Assembly: GCA_964578835.1 (NCBI GenBank)
Contig: CAZOEL010000078.1
Coordinates: forward strand, 1 to 31,708
Reading direction: 5' to 3'
DNA: 31,708 nucleotides
DNA from: CAZOEL01 sp964578835
Lineage (GTDB): Bacteria > Desulfobacterota > Syntrophobacteria > Syntrophobacterales > Syntrophobacteraceae
The translations under genes were made by a program, and so were the position numbers. This document shows, one piece after another, positions 15,463-23,920 of the stretch. A model generated the notes under the pieces. That model made no database searches and was not told where the DNA came from. It saw nothing but the letters and a program-made list of their open reading frames with translations. The first letter of the stretch is position 1, and each line of letters begins with the position of its first letter.

Positions 15463-15924
15463 TCAAGAGACTCGCCGCCTGCCGGATGCGCCCGAGAAGA
15501 CTTTCAGGATCAACCCAGCTCCAATGCCCCAGGCTCCATTTACGAGAAGTGCTGTTAACAAAAGAGGCATGCCCCCGCCCATGGGCCTCCCTTTGAGCGG
15601 CAACACTATCAGAAGAGCAACCGCAGTCGGCAGAATGGCCCCAAAGAGGAAAGCCGCCGCCCAGTAACCGCGACGGCGTGGAAACGCGTGGTCGACCATG
15701 GCAAATAAGATCCCCCACAATCCTCCCCAAAAGGCGAGGGAGAACACGGCGGGAACCCCAAACGGTTTTGTCTCTGCCATCGGGAACGGTCCGAAGGGAG
15801 CTACGCCTGCATTCCAAAGCGCCCATAGCGTCAACTGGTGAAAAATCAAGGTGGACAAAAAGCCTGCAACGAAGCCATAGAGCATCCGCAAAGGAATACC
15901 AGTGGACGAATTTATCTGAGCCAT
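15463..15924 (-). CDS. Four-helix membrane protein of unknown function
   Basis: A 153-residue integral membrane protein with about four hydrophobic helices: LYGFVAGFLSTLIFHQLTLW, FSLAFWGGLWGILFAMV, YWAAAFLFGAILPTAVALL and a C-terminal LLLTALLVNGAWGIGAGLIL. I recall homologues in many proteobacteria, all uncharacterised. The start was set at ATG 15924 because AAGGAGG lies just before it; the frame is open 19 residues further without a site. It stands alone next to the tRNA fragment. Confidence 0.75.
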   Translation of the reverse strand: MAQINSSTGIPLRMLYGFVAGFLSTLIFHQLTLWALWNAGVAPFGPFPMAETKPFGVPAVFSLAFWGGLWGILFAMVDHAFPRRRGYWAAAFLFGAILPTAVALLIVLPLKGRPMGGGMPLLLTALLVNGAWGIGAGLILKVFSGASGRRRVS

Positions 15925-16148
15925 AGAAAACCTCCTTGCAATAGCCGAAAGACCTCGGATCAGCCGAAAACGCTTTGGCAAATTCGATGATTCGATCTCA
16001 GTCTAATACCAAAGAACCATTTCAAGAACGAGATGTTCCTCACCACCCCGTAAACTATCTTCCCTTTCGCACTCTCCATCATTCGTATTAATAATAAACG
16101 TTCCATTTGGAAAGAAGCAGGGACGGGCAGAAGAGGGCGACTGAACGG

Positions 16149-16355
16149 ATGGAAAGGAATTCAACTCGAAGCAGAATCATTTCCTACCTTGAGTTGGCTC
16201 TGGTATTTGCGGGGGCGGCTTTGTTTGGCGCCACACGTAGCCCCATCATCATAATCATCACTATTTTCCCCATGCTTCACAGCAGCGCAGAATGGTTTTT
16301 GTGTCCGGACCATTTGGGCAGATCGTCCGGGATGTCAAAGACCCCCATCCCATAG
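16149..16355 (+). pseudogene. Possible N-terminal remnant of a membrane protein (CAAX-protease-like?)
   Basis: From ATG 16149 the frame reads MERNSTRSRIISYLELALVF and then AGAALFGATRSPIIIIITIF, a basic N-terminus and a hydrophobic helix resembling the start of some CPBP-family membrane proteases. After about 16275 the frame enters the antisense of the convergent GFA gene and loses its character. Probably a 5' fragment; low confidence. Confidence 0.25.
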
Positions 16356-16783
16356 AAAATGTGACAGGTTGCTTTGAAGGAATCCGGCACATTGGCAGGA
16401 TGCCCAAAATCAAACAGAGAGGGAAAGGCAAGCCACATTCTGCGCCCCTCATCGGCAATGGGGGTTCCACACCTGGCGCAACTGACCTTGCAGGGCAGGA
16501 TGCGTTCTTTGAGACCCAGTTCGCTGTTGAAGAAACGCAAGTGATTCAATCCAGCAGTGAATCTGACGTGATGTTTGTAGAAGATGGCGGCCCACTGCAT
16601 GGGAGCGCCATGCAGTTTCTGGCACGCTTGGCAGTGGCAGATCTTAGCATCCACAGGATCAGAGCTCACCTCGTATCGAACAGCCCCACAATAGCAAGCC
16701 GCCTGATATTTGGGGATGAACGCCGCATCATCCAGTGACGCATAGTCGGGTCCGAATCGGGCTTCTGTGGAAAGTATCTTCAA
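16277..16783 (-). CDS. GFA-family zinc protein (glutathione-dependent formaldehyde-activating enzyme-like)
   Basis: A 168-residue member of the GFA/CENP-V fold. Zinc-binding cysteines are visible in AACYCGAVRYEV, KICHCQACQKLHG and CKVSCARCGTPIA. The founding member catalyses glutathione-formaldehyde adduct formation; most relatives, including this one, have unknown substrates. A TTG at 16783 serves as start, five bases after the stop of the upstream gene, with AAGGAG eleven bases upstream. It is therefore in an operon with the ThrRS editing-domain gene. The C-terminus is somewhat longer than usual. Confidence 0.82.
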   Translation of the reverse strand: MKILSTEARFGPDYASLDDAAFIPKYQAACYCGAVRYEVSSDPVDAKICHCQACQKLHGAPMQWAAIFYKHHVRFTAGLNHLRFFNSELGLKERILPCKVSCARCGTPIADEGRRMWLAFPSLFDFGHPANVPDSFKATCHIFYGMGVFDIPDDLPKWSGHKNHSALL

Positions 16784-16788
16784 TCCTT

Positions 16789-17196
16789 CTAAAACTCCTT
16801 GTAGATCCTCGCCAGGGGATGTCCAGGCGCATCGATGGAAAGGTCATTGAAATAACCGTATGGCGTCTGGATCGCTGTGTATCCTGCGACTTCCAAACGC
16901 TCCTGCACCCGATCGATAAGCGCCTTGGCGTCCTCGGGTTCCGCCTTTTCCTCGCCAAGGTGGGTGAACGAGTGCAGGACAATTCTTTGGGTTTCCCACT
17001 TTCTGGCCAGCCATTTGGCGTTCTTCACAAGCTTGGTTTCAACCGAGTTTCCTTCCGTTACGTCAGGAGGTTCGACATGGATGAAGGCCACAACCGTTTG
17101 TTCGCAGGTCATGGGCTCCGCCTCCGGAGCGTCATCCAGGGTCTTCATGGACGGTTTCCAGGCGAATCGTTCACAATACAAGAACAACAACCGCAT
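16789..17196 (-). CDS. Free-standing archaeal-type threonyl-tRNA synthetase editing domain
   Basis: A 135-residue protein that I assign to PF08915, the N-terminal editing domain of archaeal ThrRS, which shares the D-aminoacyl-tRNA deacylase fold and hydrolyses seryl-tRNA(Thr). The patterns MRLLFLYCERFAWKP, VVAFIHVEPPD, IVLHSFTHLGE, QTPYGYFNDLSIDAPGHPLA and the IYKEF end fit. No catalytic or tRNA-binding synthetase domain is attached, so it would act in trans, or on another aminoacylated substrate. GAGG lies seven bases before ATG 17196. The GFA gene follows five bases after the stop. Confidence 0.7.
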   Translation of the reverse strand: MRLLFLYCERFAWKPSMKTLDDAPEAEPMTCEQTVVAFIHVEPPDVTEGNSVETKLVKNAKWLARKWETQRIVLHSFTHLGEEKAEPEDAKALIDRVQERLEVAGYTAIQTPYGYFNDLSIDAPGHPLARIYKEF

Positions 17197-17334
17197 TATG
17201 ATCCTCGTTTTGTATTCCCAGCTGAAGCTGGCCCAAGTCAAGCTAAGCCTTCTTCCCAAGCTGAGGCAATTCTTAACTCAGCAACTTGACGGAAGGAGTG
17301 GCTTATTCCTCAATGCAAATTCGATAGATGAGTA

Positions 17335-18045
17335 TCACCTGATCCCCAAAATCCACCCCTCAACCTGGGCTATAGTGCGCTCCGCTGCCGTGAGAGGAGG
17401 ATCGAAATACTCCGCGAGGCTGCCATCCAAGTCGGCATTACGCAGCCACGCGGCAGCTACGCATGCATCGTGCTGGTCGGGGCTACGTCCTTCTCGCTCA
17501 AAGCTTCGGCTCCACATCGAAGGATAGATTTCAACCACTGTCGAGCGTCCCTCCGGGATGGTCCAGCCGTCAAAAGGCCAGAAATGGATGCGATTTCCAG
17601 CTTGACGGCGAAGATAGCGCAACCACTGCAGCCCGGCATGCGTAGACTTTGCTACCGAGCCCTGTACGTCGAAATGAAAGACGGATTTGGCCGAACGCGC
17701 CAGGACTTCGGTCAACCTCCTCCAGCGAGGATTTCCAGAGCGGGCAGCACCATCACCGGCAGTTCCGTAGCGCACGAAATCGACATAGATGAAATCCTCA
17801 TCCGTTGGCCAATGGCTTTGGAAGTCATCGAGAAAGGAAGGCCAATCGAGCGGGAGGTGATGGAGCTCGAAATACTGCATGGGAAACGAGAAGCCATGAT
17901 CAATGCCTACCAGTGTTGGGCTGTCTTCTGAAAGCTTTTCAACCAGCCATTCGGCAATGCCTTTTCTGGTCCAGTACTTACGTGGACTTGGGGATGGCAA
18001 CACCTCGTAGGGTGGCATAGTTATGTCCGCCATGTAGGCCCGCAA
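17335..18045 (-). CDS. DUF429-like predicted nuclease (RNase H fold)
   Basis: The product from TTG 18045 has 236 residues: SPSPRKYWTRKGIAEWL, LVGIDHGFSFPMQYF, a histidine-rich middle, and near the end SPDQHDACVAAAWLR. The acidic residues in GID and DQHDA fit the DUF429/RNase H-like active site. The coding frame continues upstream of the TTG through IDYSGAQTPTSSLKGLRAYM to a stop at 18105. IDYSGA is the expected first catalytic strand, so the true N-terminus should lie near 18096-18090, inside the 3' end of the upstream gene. No ATG, GTG or TTG exists there, so an ATC/ATT start or a small indel is implied. Confidence 0.7.
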   Translation of the reverse strand: MRAYMADITMPPYEVLPSPSPRKYWTRKGIAEWLVEKLSEDSPTLVGIDHGFSFPMQYFELHHLPLDWPSFLDDFQSHWPTDEDFIYVDFVRYGTAGDGAARSGNPRWRRLTEVLARSAKSVFHFDVQGSVAKSTHAGLQWLRYLRRQAGNRIHFWPFDGWTIPEGRSTVVEIYPSMWSRSFEREGRSPDQHDACVAAAWLRNADLDGSLAEYFDPPLTAAERTIAQVEGWILGIR

Positions 18046-18050
18046 GCCCT

Positions 18051-18947
18051 TCAGGCTCGATGTCGGTGTTTGTGCACCAGAATAATCAATGCCCTTGATG
18101 CCTTAGCCATCTTGCGCTTACCTTTATCGGCCTTCTTCGACTTCTTCTTATGGGGGCTTCCCAAATCTGCTCCGTGAGCGGCATCTTCCCGGTTTGGATT
18201 AAAGCATGCCCACCATTCCATGCGCTCATGAAGATCGTCAAAAGATCTCGCCTCGAGCCGCTTTTTGACTTTCTCAAGACATGCCTCCTCACCTCCTTGA
18301 AGGGCCTCTTCCATATCTTCATAACTTACCGTCCAGCTATCGATTCGCCCTTTGTCGTATGCGTCCTTGAGCTTGTCGATCAGTTCTTCTGGATAAAGAT
18401 CGCATGCAGCATCAGCGAGTTGGCTCCAGACCTCGGAAACCGATTCGGTTTCCTGTAAGCGGTCAAGCATAGCGGAGAAAAAGGACAGCACTTCTTCCCG
18501 GGAAACCATACCTTCAGCCACAGCAAACACCATGGCGTCCAATGCGGCCCCCCGGCTGTACACATTGGCGTCTTCTTTTAGCGCCAGAGATTTGATCAAT
18601 TCGAGGGACCCGCCGCATGTCCCGTACAATATGACTCGCAGGTCTTCAGTGATCATGTCTCCAAGCAGTTTTTCAGCCATGTCATCTGGCAAACCAGCCA
18701 ATTTAACGATGGCCTCGTGAGATCGTGGCTCTTTGAAATGCCCGAGCAGCATGATGGCGTAGATGTGAGCAAAGTAGCTGGGGCTCCCGGCATATTCAGA
18801 TGGGTTTGAGGCCACTGACTCTACTGTCTTTATCAAAAAAGGTGTGATTTCTTCCTTGAGCTCTATGGCCGCTTGAACTTCTTCCCGCTTATAGGCGCCG
18901 ATATTCTCAAAGGCGTCCAAGATTTCACGGATTCTTCCCTCACTCAT
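18051..18947 (-). CDS. DUF1186-domain protein
   Basis: A 298-residue helical-repeat protein matching DUF1186 as I know it: YKREEVQAAIELKEEITPFL near the start, SPSYFAHIYAIMLLGHFKEP, and ESVSEVWSQLADAACDLYPE in the middle. Family function is unknown. AAGGAG precedes ATG 18947. The C-terminus is a lysine-rich linker (KKKSKKADKGKRKMAKASR) where other members often have a SEC-C metal-binding motif; here it ends in an odd tail LIILVHKHRHRA that overlaps the start region of the DUF429-like gene in another frame. That suggests an indel changed the last residues. Confidence 0.78.
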   Translation of the reverse strand: MSEGRIREILDAFENIGAYKREEVQAAIELKEEITPFLIKTVESVASNPSEYAGSPSYFAHIYAIMLLGHFKEPRSHEAIVKLAGLPDDMAEKLLGDMITEDLRVILYGTCGGSLELIKSLALKEDANVYSRGAALDAMVFAVAEGMVSREEVLSFFSAMLDRLQETESVSEVWSQLADAACDLYPEELIDKLKDAYDKGRIDSWTVSYEDMEEALQGGEEACLEKVKKRLEARSFDDLHERMEWWACFNPNREDAAHGADLGSPHKKKSKKADKGKRKMAKASRALIILVHKHRHRA

Positions 18948-19153
18948 TGCGCATGCTCCTTTATCTGCCGACCCATGGATCTCTAAAGGTACAGCCTCAC
19001 AGCCTGAGAAAAGTTCTCAGCCATGAGCGTTTACCCGGTCTTCGCCGATTGGAGTCAGGTCATGGAAGCACCAAATGCTAAAACAACTTACATGGGTTTA
19101 CATCGTCATGCAGCCTTTCGCCGGTATAATGCGAATGACTTCATTCAAGAAAA

Positions 19154-20623
19154 TCAGCTCCAAACCGGGTCCGAAAATCGCACATAGTCAAGCAACTCCT
19201 TTGCAAACGGGCTGTAGGTTTTGATGGAATCGTAGTCATAACGTTGATTGTTCAAATATTGGAGCGCGAGCCAGTCGTTGCCTCCTCTGCCTATCTTTAC
19301 CCCGGAGAAGAAAAATCCCATGTCTTCGATCAGGGTGCAATCGGAGCTCGTGGAGGGATGGGACAAGGGCAGGTAAAGGTAGATAGTCTCCATCCGGTCG
19401 AGGCATGAGCTCCGAAGGATAGAACTAATCTGCGGGATGGTGTCTTTGCCGTATGAAGCGATGATGACGTGGTTCGTCTGATTTTTGTCTGGCATGGCCC
19501 TTATCTCCCCGCGCTCAGGCTGCAAGCTCTTCAGATGATCTTCGGCAAAGTAGGCCTTAAGACCGATGTTACGGCATATCTTTTCAACCATCGGTTTGTG
19601 ATGTCCGGGAGCATGGTACGTTCTTGGCGTGGAGGGATCGAAAATCTTGACCATGTGCATCAGGGATTGCCTGGTGGAGATTTTGCCGGTTATGTGTCGA
19701 AAGCTGATCGGCAACAAACGCGAGACGAAAAGCGCCGATTCCTTCATGCCGAATCGGATGGAAGCAGATTGGGTGTAGGGATGCGAGGTGACGGCAGTAT
19801 TGAAAACGCCTTCGAATCCCATTCCTCGCGCCTCGTCAATCAAGTGCGCAGTGAGGTCTTTGATACAGTTCTTGCCCCGATACGCCGGGTGAACGAACGC
19901 TGAGACAAGCTCCGGCATACCCGAGAGGTAGTCGGGGGCCATGGCGCCATGTCCGATGATCTCCCCGTTCTCATTGTTGATGGCCAGATAGGAGATCAAA
20001 CGCCCATCTTCGATGCGCAGCCTGATTTGCCCCGGATCGTAGATGTACTCGTTGAAGTAGGTGTATCCGTACGCCAGGTAGGCAAGCCTGGAAATGGCGG
20101 CCGATTCATCTTGGCGCGCCCGACGAATAGAGAGATCCAGTGGATGTGAAGCTGCTTCCGGCTCACTGGGAGAATCGGCAAGAGACACATATTCGTTTCT
20201 GTCTTTCAACAATTTGCGAACCCGGATTTGCTGTCCTTCCCAGCCGAGATTGCAATAAGCCGTTTCGTCGCTTATCAGATTGACCAGGCGAAGTCCGACG
20301 CCTCGTCCCGTGTTTTCGATGACTTGCTCGCCATCGAGATCTGCGGCGCATTCAAGAGAGACCACATCGAACGGAATGCCTTTGTAGCGAATGAGAACTT
20401 CCAGCATCCCTTGAGCTATCGAAAAGGTAAAGTCGATACTTTCCTTCTGGCCGTTTGGGTATGCATATTGGATGATATTGCAGGCAATTTCCTCGATCAG
20501 CAAATCTATTTTGTAGATGAAATCATCATCGGCGTCGTGAGCCCGCAAAAAGGATTCGGCGGCGGCATGCAGGATCGAAATTGCCGCCAGTTCATTGCCA
20601 ACTCTGACCGTGACAGGCTCCAT
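19154..20623 (-). CDS. Fusion of RsbW-like histidine-kinase ATPase domain and GNAT acetyltransferase domains
   Basis: A 489-residue protein. Residues 1-140 are a GHKL ATPase of the anti-sigma-factor kinase type: N-box IEEIACNIIQYAYP and G-box ENTGRGVGLRLVNLI. Residues about 165-310 are a GNAT N-acetyltransferase with the acetyl-CoA motif SAFVHPAYRGKNC and NTAVTSHPYTQ. The last about 150 residues (ending FAKELLDYVRFSDPVW) look like a second, diverged GNAT-like domain. The GGAGGAGG site before ATG 20623 is very strong. Such fusions may couple partner-switch signalling with acetylation; the substrate is unknown. Confidence 0.8.
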   Translation of the reverse strand: MEPVTVRVGNELAAISILHAAAESFLRAHDADDDFIYKIDLLIEEIACNIIQYAYPNGQKESIDFTFSIAQGMLEVLIRYKGIPFDVVSLECAADLDGEQVIENTGRGVGLRLVNLISDETAYCNLGWEGQQIRVRKLLKDRNEYVSLADSPSEPEAASHPLDLSIRRARQDESAAISRLAYLAYGYTYFNEYIYDPGQIRLRIEDGRLISYLAINNENGEIIGHGAMAPDYLSGMPELVSAFVHPAYRGKNCIKDLTAHLIDEARGMGFEGVFNTAVTSHPYTQSASIRFGMKESALFVSRLLPISFRHITGKISTRQSLMHMVKIFDPSTPRTYHAPGHHKPMVEKICRNIGLKAYFAEDHLKSLQPERGEIRAMPDKNQTNHVIIASYGKDTIPQISSILRSSCLDRMETIYLYLPLSHPSTSSDCTLIEDMGFFFSGVKIGRGGNDWLALQYLNNQRYDYDSIKTYSPFAKELLDYVRFSDPVWS

Positions 20624-20891
20624 TTCCTCCTCCTCTTATCTTATCGAAAAAGCCCAGAGGGTAAACCTACACTCTGGAACCTTTCAAATCAACAGCTTGT
20701 ACTCACAGACCTTCTCAGAAATCGGCAAGGGGAAGGAATGGGATTGGACGGACCATTGGCAGCGAGCATCCCGGCGCATTCCTTTGCCTCAAACCAGCGG
20801 CAACTACCAGGAAATGAAATCCCAGTCTCTTTTACCACCCGCTCTGCAATGTGCTCGTATACTGCTCGTTGCCTTATGAGGTCCAGAGAGA

Positions 20892-21343
20892 TCACCCGCG
20901 AAGCCTCTTCGCCAAATGAGTATACCGCATCTGTGTCTTGTTGTTTCGCACGGCAATGGCCAAAGCTTTCTTTGTTCCCACCATTACGACCAGCTTTCTA
21001 CCCCGTGTCACTCCGGTGTAGATGAGGTTTCTTTGCAGGAGGACGTAGTGTTGAATGAGGACAGGCATCACCACCACCGGGTACACTGAGCCTTGGCTTT
21101 TGTGAACGGAGACGGCATATGCCAGCACGATCTCATCAAGATCGGTGAAATCATAGACCACCTCCTTGCCATCAAAGGAGATGACAACCTCCTGGGCTTC
21201 TGTATCGATTCTCACGATCCGCCCGATGTCTCCATTGTCACAAGATCCTGACGACCATAGACTTTGAGCCGGGCAATAGTGTAGCCGTTCTCTTCATTCG
21301 TGAAGGTGATCCGCTCGATCTGACCTTGAAGTTCCGTAAGCAT
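20892..21343 (-). pseudogene. recD2: RecD2-type helicase, large internal deletion
   Basis: RecD2 is a 5'-3' DNA helicase of 700 or more residues. Here only its ends remain. From ATG 21343 (TELQGQIERITFTNEENGYT) the N-terminal OB-like segment runs to RQDLVTM near 21235. Another frame then carries the family's C-terminal part: NGDIGRIVRIDTEAQEVVIS, LDEIVLAYAVSVHKSQGSVY (motif VI region) and IYTGVTRGRKLVVMVG, to the stop at 20892. The two parts join out of frame within a few bases, so a deletion of roughly 600 codons removed motifs I-V. It is not functional. The 268 bp between it and the next gene has nothing I recognise. Confidence 0.85.
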
Positions 21344-21459
21344 TCCCGTATCCTGAGCCTTCCCTTTGCTGATTTGTGCAAGCACACGGAATATAGCACG
21401 GACCGGGTAGAAGATCCGCATTAACTGCTACACTCAACCGGGTGAAAAGGCTTGATTTG

Positions 21460-21816
21460 ATGAACACGGGAGAATCAGATTCGATTTGGGCAAAGAAAGG
21501 GGCCACCTTAAGCGATAAATCCGCTCGCGAGGAATTCGGCATTACTCAAGATGAGATCATTGAAGCGATAAAAGCTGGCAAGCTCCAGTATCGCCACAAC
21601 AACATGTACGGCAATCCCTATTTTAAGCTGATCCGTAGTGAAGTGGAGTCGCTGGTCGTTGGAAAATATGGCAAAGATTACCTGAACAAGCAAAAGACGA
21701 AGAAGGAGCTGGCTGAAATCAATTCTCAGCTGAGGAAGTTAAAAACACAGATCGTCTCCCTGGAAAAGAGGAAAGCAGAATTAATGTCTGATCTTGCTAA
21801 GAAAGAAAATGCTTGA
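21460..21816 (+). CDS. Conserved hypothetical protein with C-terminal coiled coil
   Basis: A 118-residue protein. Residues 15-70 resemble a small DNA-binding helix set (LSDKSAREEFGITQDEIIEA, AGKLQYRHNNMYGNPYFKLI, RSEVESLV), and residues 75-118 form a Lys/Glu-rich coiled coil (KKELAEINSQLRKLKTQIVS). I recall similar proteins in deltaproteobacteria, function unknown. ATG 21460 has AAAGG nine bases upstream; GTG 21442 in the same frame is an alternative start. The 230 bp after it has no gene. Confidence 0.65.
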   Translation: MNTGESDSIWAKKGATLSDKSAREEFGITQDEIIEAIKAGKLQYRHNNMYGNPYFKLIRSEVESLVVGKYGKDYLNKQKTKKELAEINSQLRKLKTQIVSLEKRKAELMSDLAKKENA

Positions 21817-22047
21817 GCGGGTATTGAGCATGGGCGTAAGAACACATTCTTCCACCACAGCGATCTCTTGAGAAAAGGCCGACGGAGTGAAGTCTGACAA
21901 TCTTCTCTCTTGTTATTGAATACTAACCATCATGATCCCCTGGGTTGCAACAAAGCATGAAAATAGATAACTGAGTATCAGAGGATTCTGTAAATCCTAT
22001 ATTTTCTAACGCTCACAGCTGCAGGTAAGAAGTCGAATGTCTGTGTT

Positions 22048-23826
22048 GTGATCTCAGACCTCTGGGCTGCATATCAGACGGGAGGCGCTCTTATCAACCG
22101 GGCATTGGATAATGCCAGGCAGGAGCTCGGAAGACAGGAGCGCAATATCACTCCGGTGGACCTTGCCGCCAACGAAATTTACGACATTCTACGCAAACGG
22201 CTCTTCAGCGCACTGCCCGACAGGGCCGAAATCGAGGACATAGCAGCAGCCTACGGCAAGAAATTGGAGGAGGCAACCAAATCCAAGGTTGCCAACCGAG
22301 GCGCCGAAGCCATTGCCGATGAGGTCGCGGCCACCTACCCATTTCACCCCCGCCTGAAGAATGTCATAGCCCTCTTTAAAGAAAATGAGCAATTCAAGCA
22401 AACCCGTGGGCTCATCGAGTTGGTCTCGCGTCTTCTTCGCTCAGTTTGGAAGCGTACAGCCAACGATGTCTTTCTCATCGGCCCGCAGCACTTCGATCTC
22501 TCGATTCCGGAAGTTCGCGACAAGCTTGCCGAAATCTCAGGCATGAGGGATGTGATCGCCAAGGACCTCTGGGACAGCAATCACTCAGCTCACGCCCAGA
22601 TTATCGATCTCAATACGGGCAAAGAGGCTGCTACCCAGGTGGGGTCGCTTCTCTTTGCGGCCAGCCTTTCCACGGCTGTCAACGCCGTAAAAGGACTCAC
22701 CCGGGAAGAGATGGTCGAGTGCCTTGTATCACCGCTGCGCGAGCCATCCGATTTCCTTGCGGCTTTTGAAGAATTCGAGAAATCCGCCTGGTATCTTCAT
22801 CACACTCAGGACGGTCGATTCTACTTCGACCGTCAGGAAAACCTCACCAAGCTTCTCCAAAGCATTGCCCGCGACGCTCCAGACAACCTGGTGGACGATC
22901 TCATCCGCAATCGACTCAAAGACATGTTCAAGGCTTCACGCAAGACAGCCTATGAAGAAGTGCTCCCGCTCCCGAGGCTGGAAGATGCCGCGGACAGGGT
23001 CCGAAAAGCCCGCGTGCTTCTCATCGTGAGTCCCGATTCAAAAATACCGCCCGAGGAGGTTCAGAAGTTCTTCGAAGGGCTTAGTCAGAAGAACAATCTC
23101 TGTGTCCTCACAGGCGATAAAACAGCCATGGGGAGTGTCGAGAAGGCCGCCCGGCAGCTATTTGCCGTTCAGAAGGCGGACGGGCGTATCCCGAAAGGGC
23201 ATCCCCAGCGGGACGATCTGGAGAAGAAACAGCAAACCTATGAGCAGGATTTCAATGCCACTGTGTTGAGCCTCTTCGACAAGGTTCTCTTCCCGATCCA
23301 GCGTGTGGGCAGATCGCCTCAGCTCGCACAAAAGGCCCTGGATATGACCCGAGACGTCAGCAAGCCTTTCAATGGGGAGGAGCAGGTCGAAAGGACTCTT
23401 ACATCGAACCCGCTCAAACCCTATCTCGATGTGGAGAAAGATTCCGATCCCAGGAATCCATCCCGTCTCGAGCAGAGGTTGGGACGGATCAAGCGGTTCG
23501 GCCAGGCGAGGCGAACCGTGGACATGTTGAACCTTGTCTATCACGATACACAGGACGAGAAGATCTACCAGGCACTCTCTCGGAGGTTGAAAGACAAGTT
23601 CGATATCTTCGGGGGCTTGCCCGATACCATCGAGGATGAGTGGATCGAAAACGTGGAGCGCCTCGAAAGCATGATGGACGAGTACATCCACCTTCGCCGG
23701 AAGGCTCGCGATGTTTTTGAGCTCCGCTACAAAGAAACCATCGATCCCGACGAAAACCGCTGGGAACTGTGCTCCAGAGTTCTTGCAAGGAAAGACATTG
23801 TCGAGAAGCTATCCGAGCCCTGGTAG
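22048..23826 (+). CDS. Deletion fusion of a DUF499 ATPase to a SNF2-type helicase C-terminus (defence-operon remnant)
   Basis: Residues 1 to about 465 are the middle and later part of a DUF499 protein (INRALDNARQELGRQERNIT, LRKRLFSALPDRAEIEDIAA, KVLFPIQRVGRSPQLAQKAL). Family members have about 1000 residues, so the N-terminal part is missing; the frame reads DUF499 sequence even before GTG 22048 (AAGKKSNVCVVISDL) back to a stop at 21991. At about 23445 the sequence changes in frame to the end of a SNF2-like helicase: NPSRLEQRLGRIKRFGQARR (motif VI), DIFGGLPDTIEDEWI, then VLARKDIVEKLSEPW. In intact operons DUF499, DUF1156-type methylase and helicase genes are separate. The fused protein lacks Walker motifs and is probably inactive. 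Confidence 0.8.
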   Translation: MISDLWAAYQTGGALINRALDNARQELGRQERNITPVDLAANEIYDILRKRLFSALPDRAEIEDIAAAYGKKLEEATKSKVANRGAEAIADEVAATYPFHPRLKNVIALFKENEQFKQTRGLIELVSRLLRSVWKRTANDVFLIGPQHFDLSIPEVRDKLAEISGMRDVIAKDLWDSNHSAHAQIIDLNTGKEAATQVGSLLFAASLSTAVNAVKGLTREEMVECLVSPLREPSDFLAAFEEFEKSAWYLHHTQDGRFYFDRQENLTKLLQSIARDAPDNLVDDLIRNRLKDMFKASRKTAYEEVLPLPRLEDAADRVRKARVLLIVSPDSKIPPEEVQKFFEGLSQKNNLCVLTGDKTAMGSVEKAARQLFAVQKADGRIPKGHPQRDDLEKKQQTYEQDFNATVLSLFDKVLFPIQRVGRSPQLAQKALDMTRDVSKPFNGEEQVERTLTSNPLKPYLDVEKDSDPRNPSRLEQRLGRIKRFGQARRTVDMLNLVYHDTQDEKIYQALSRRLKDKFDIFGGLPDTIEDEWIENVERLESMMDEYIHLRRKARDVFELRYKETIDPDENRWELCSRVLARKDIVEKLSEPW

Positions 23827-23920
23827 AACAACAAGCCTGCTCTTCACGCAGGTAAACTCACAACGTTATGCCGCTGACTTTCCCATGCAGAAGACCCTAC
23901 ATTTAGCAATTCGAAGCACT

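Noticed and set aside
16735..17527. Long plus-strand frames of 184 and 216 residues
   Set aside because: Antisense to the ThrRS editing-domain and DUF429-like genes.
20228..21025. 265-residue plus-strand frame
   Set aside because: Antisense shadow of the HATPase-GNAT gene and the recD2 remnant, both clearly coding on the minus strand.
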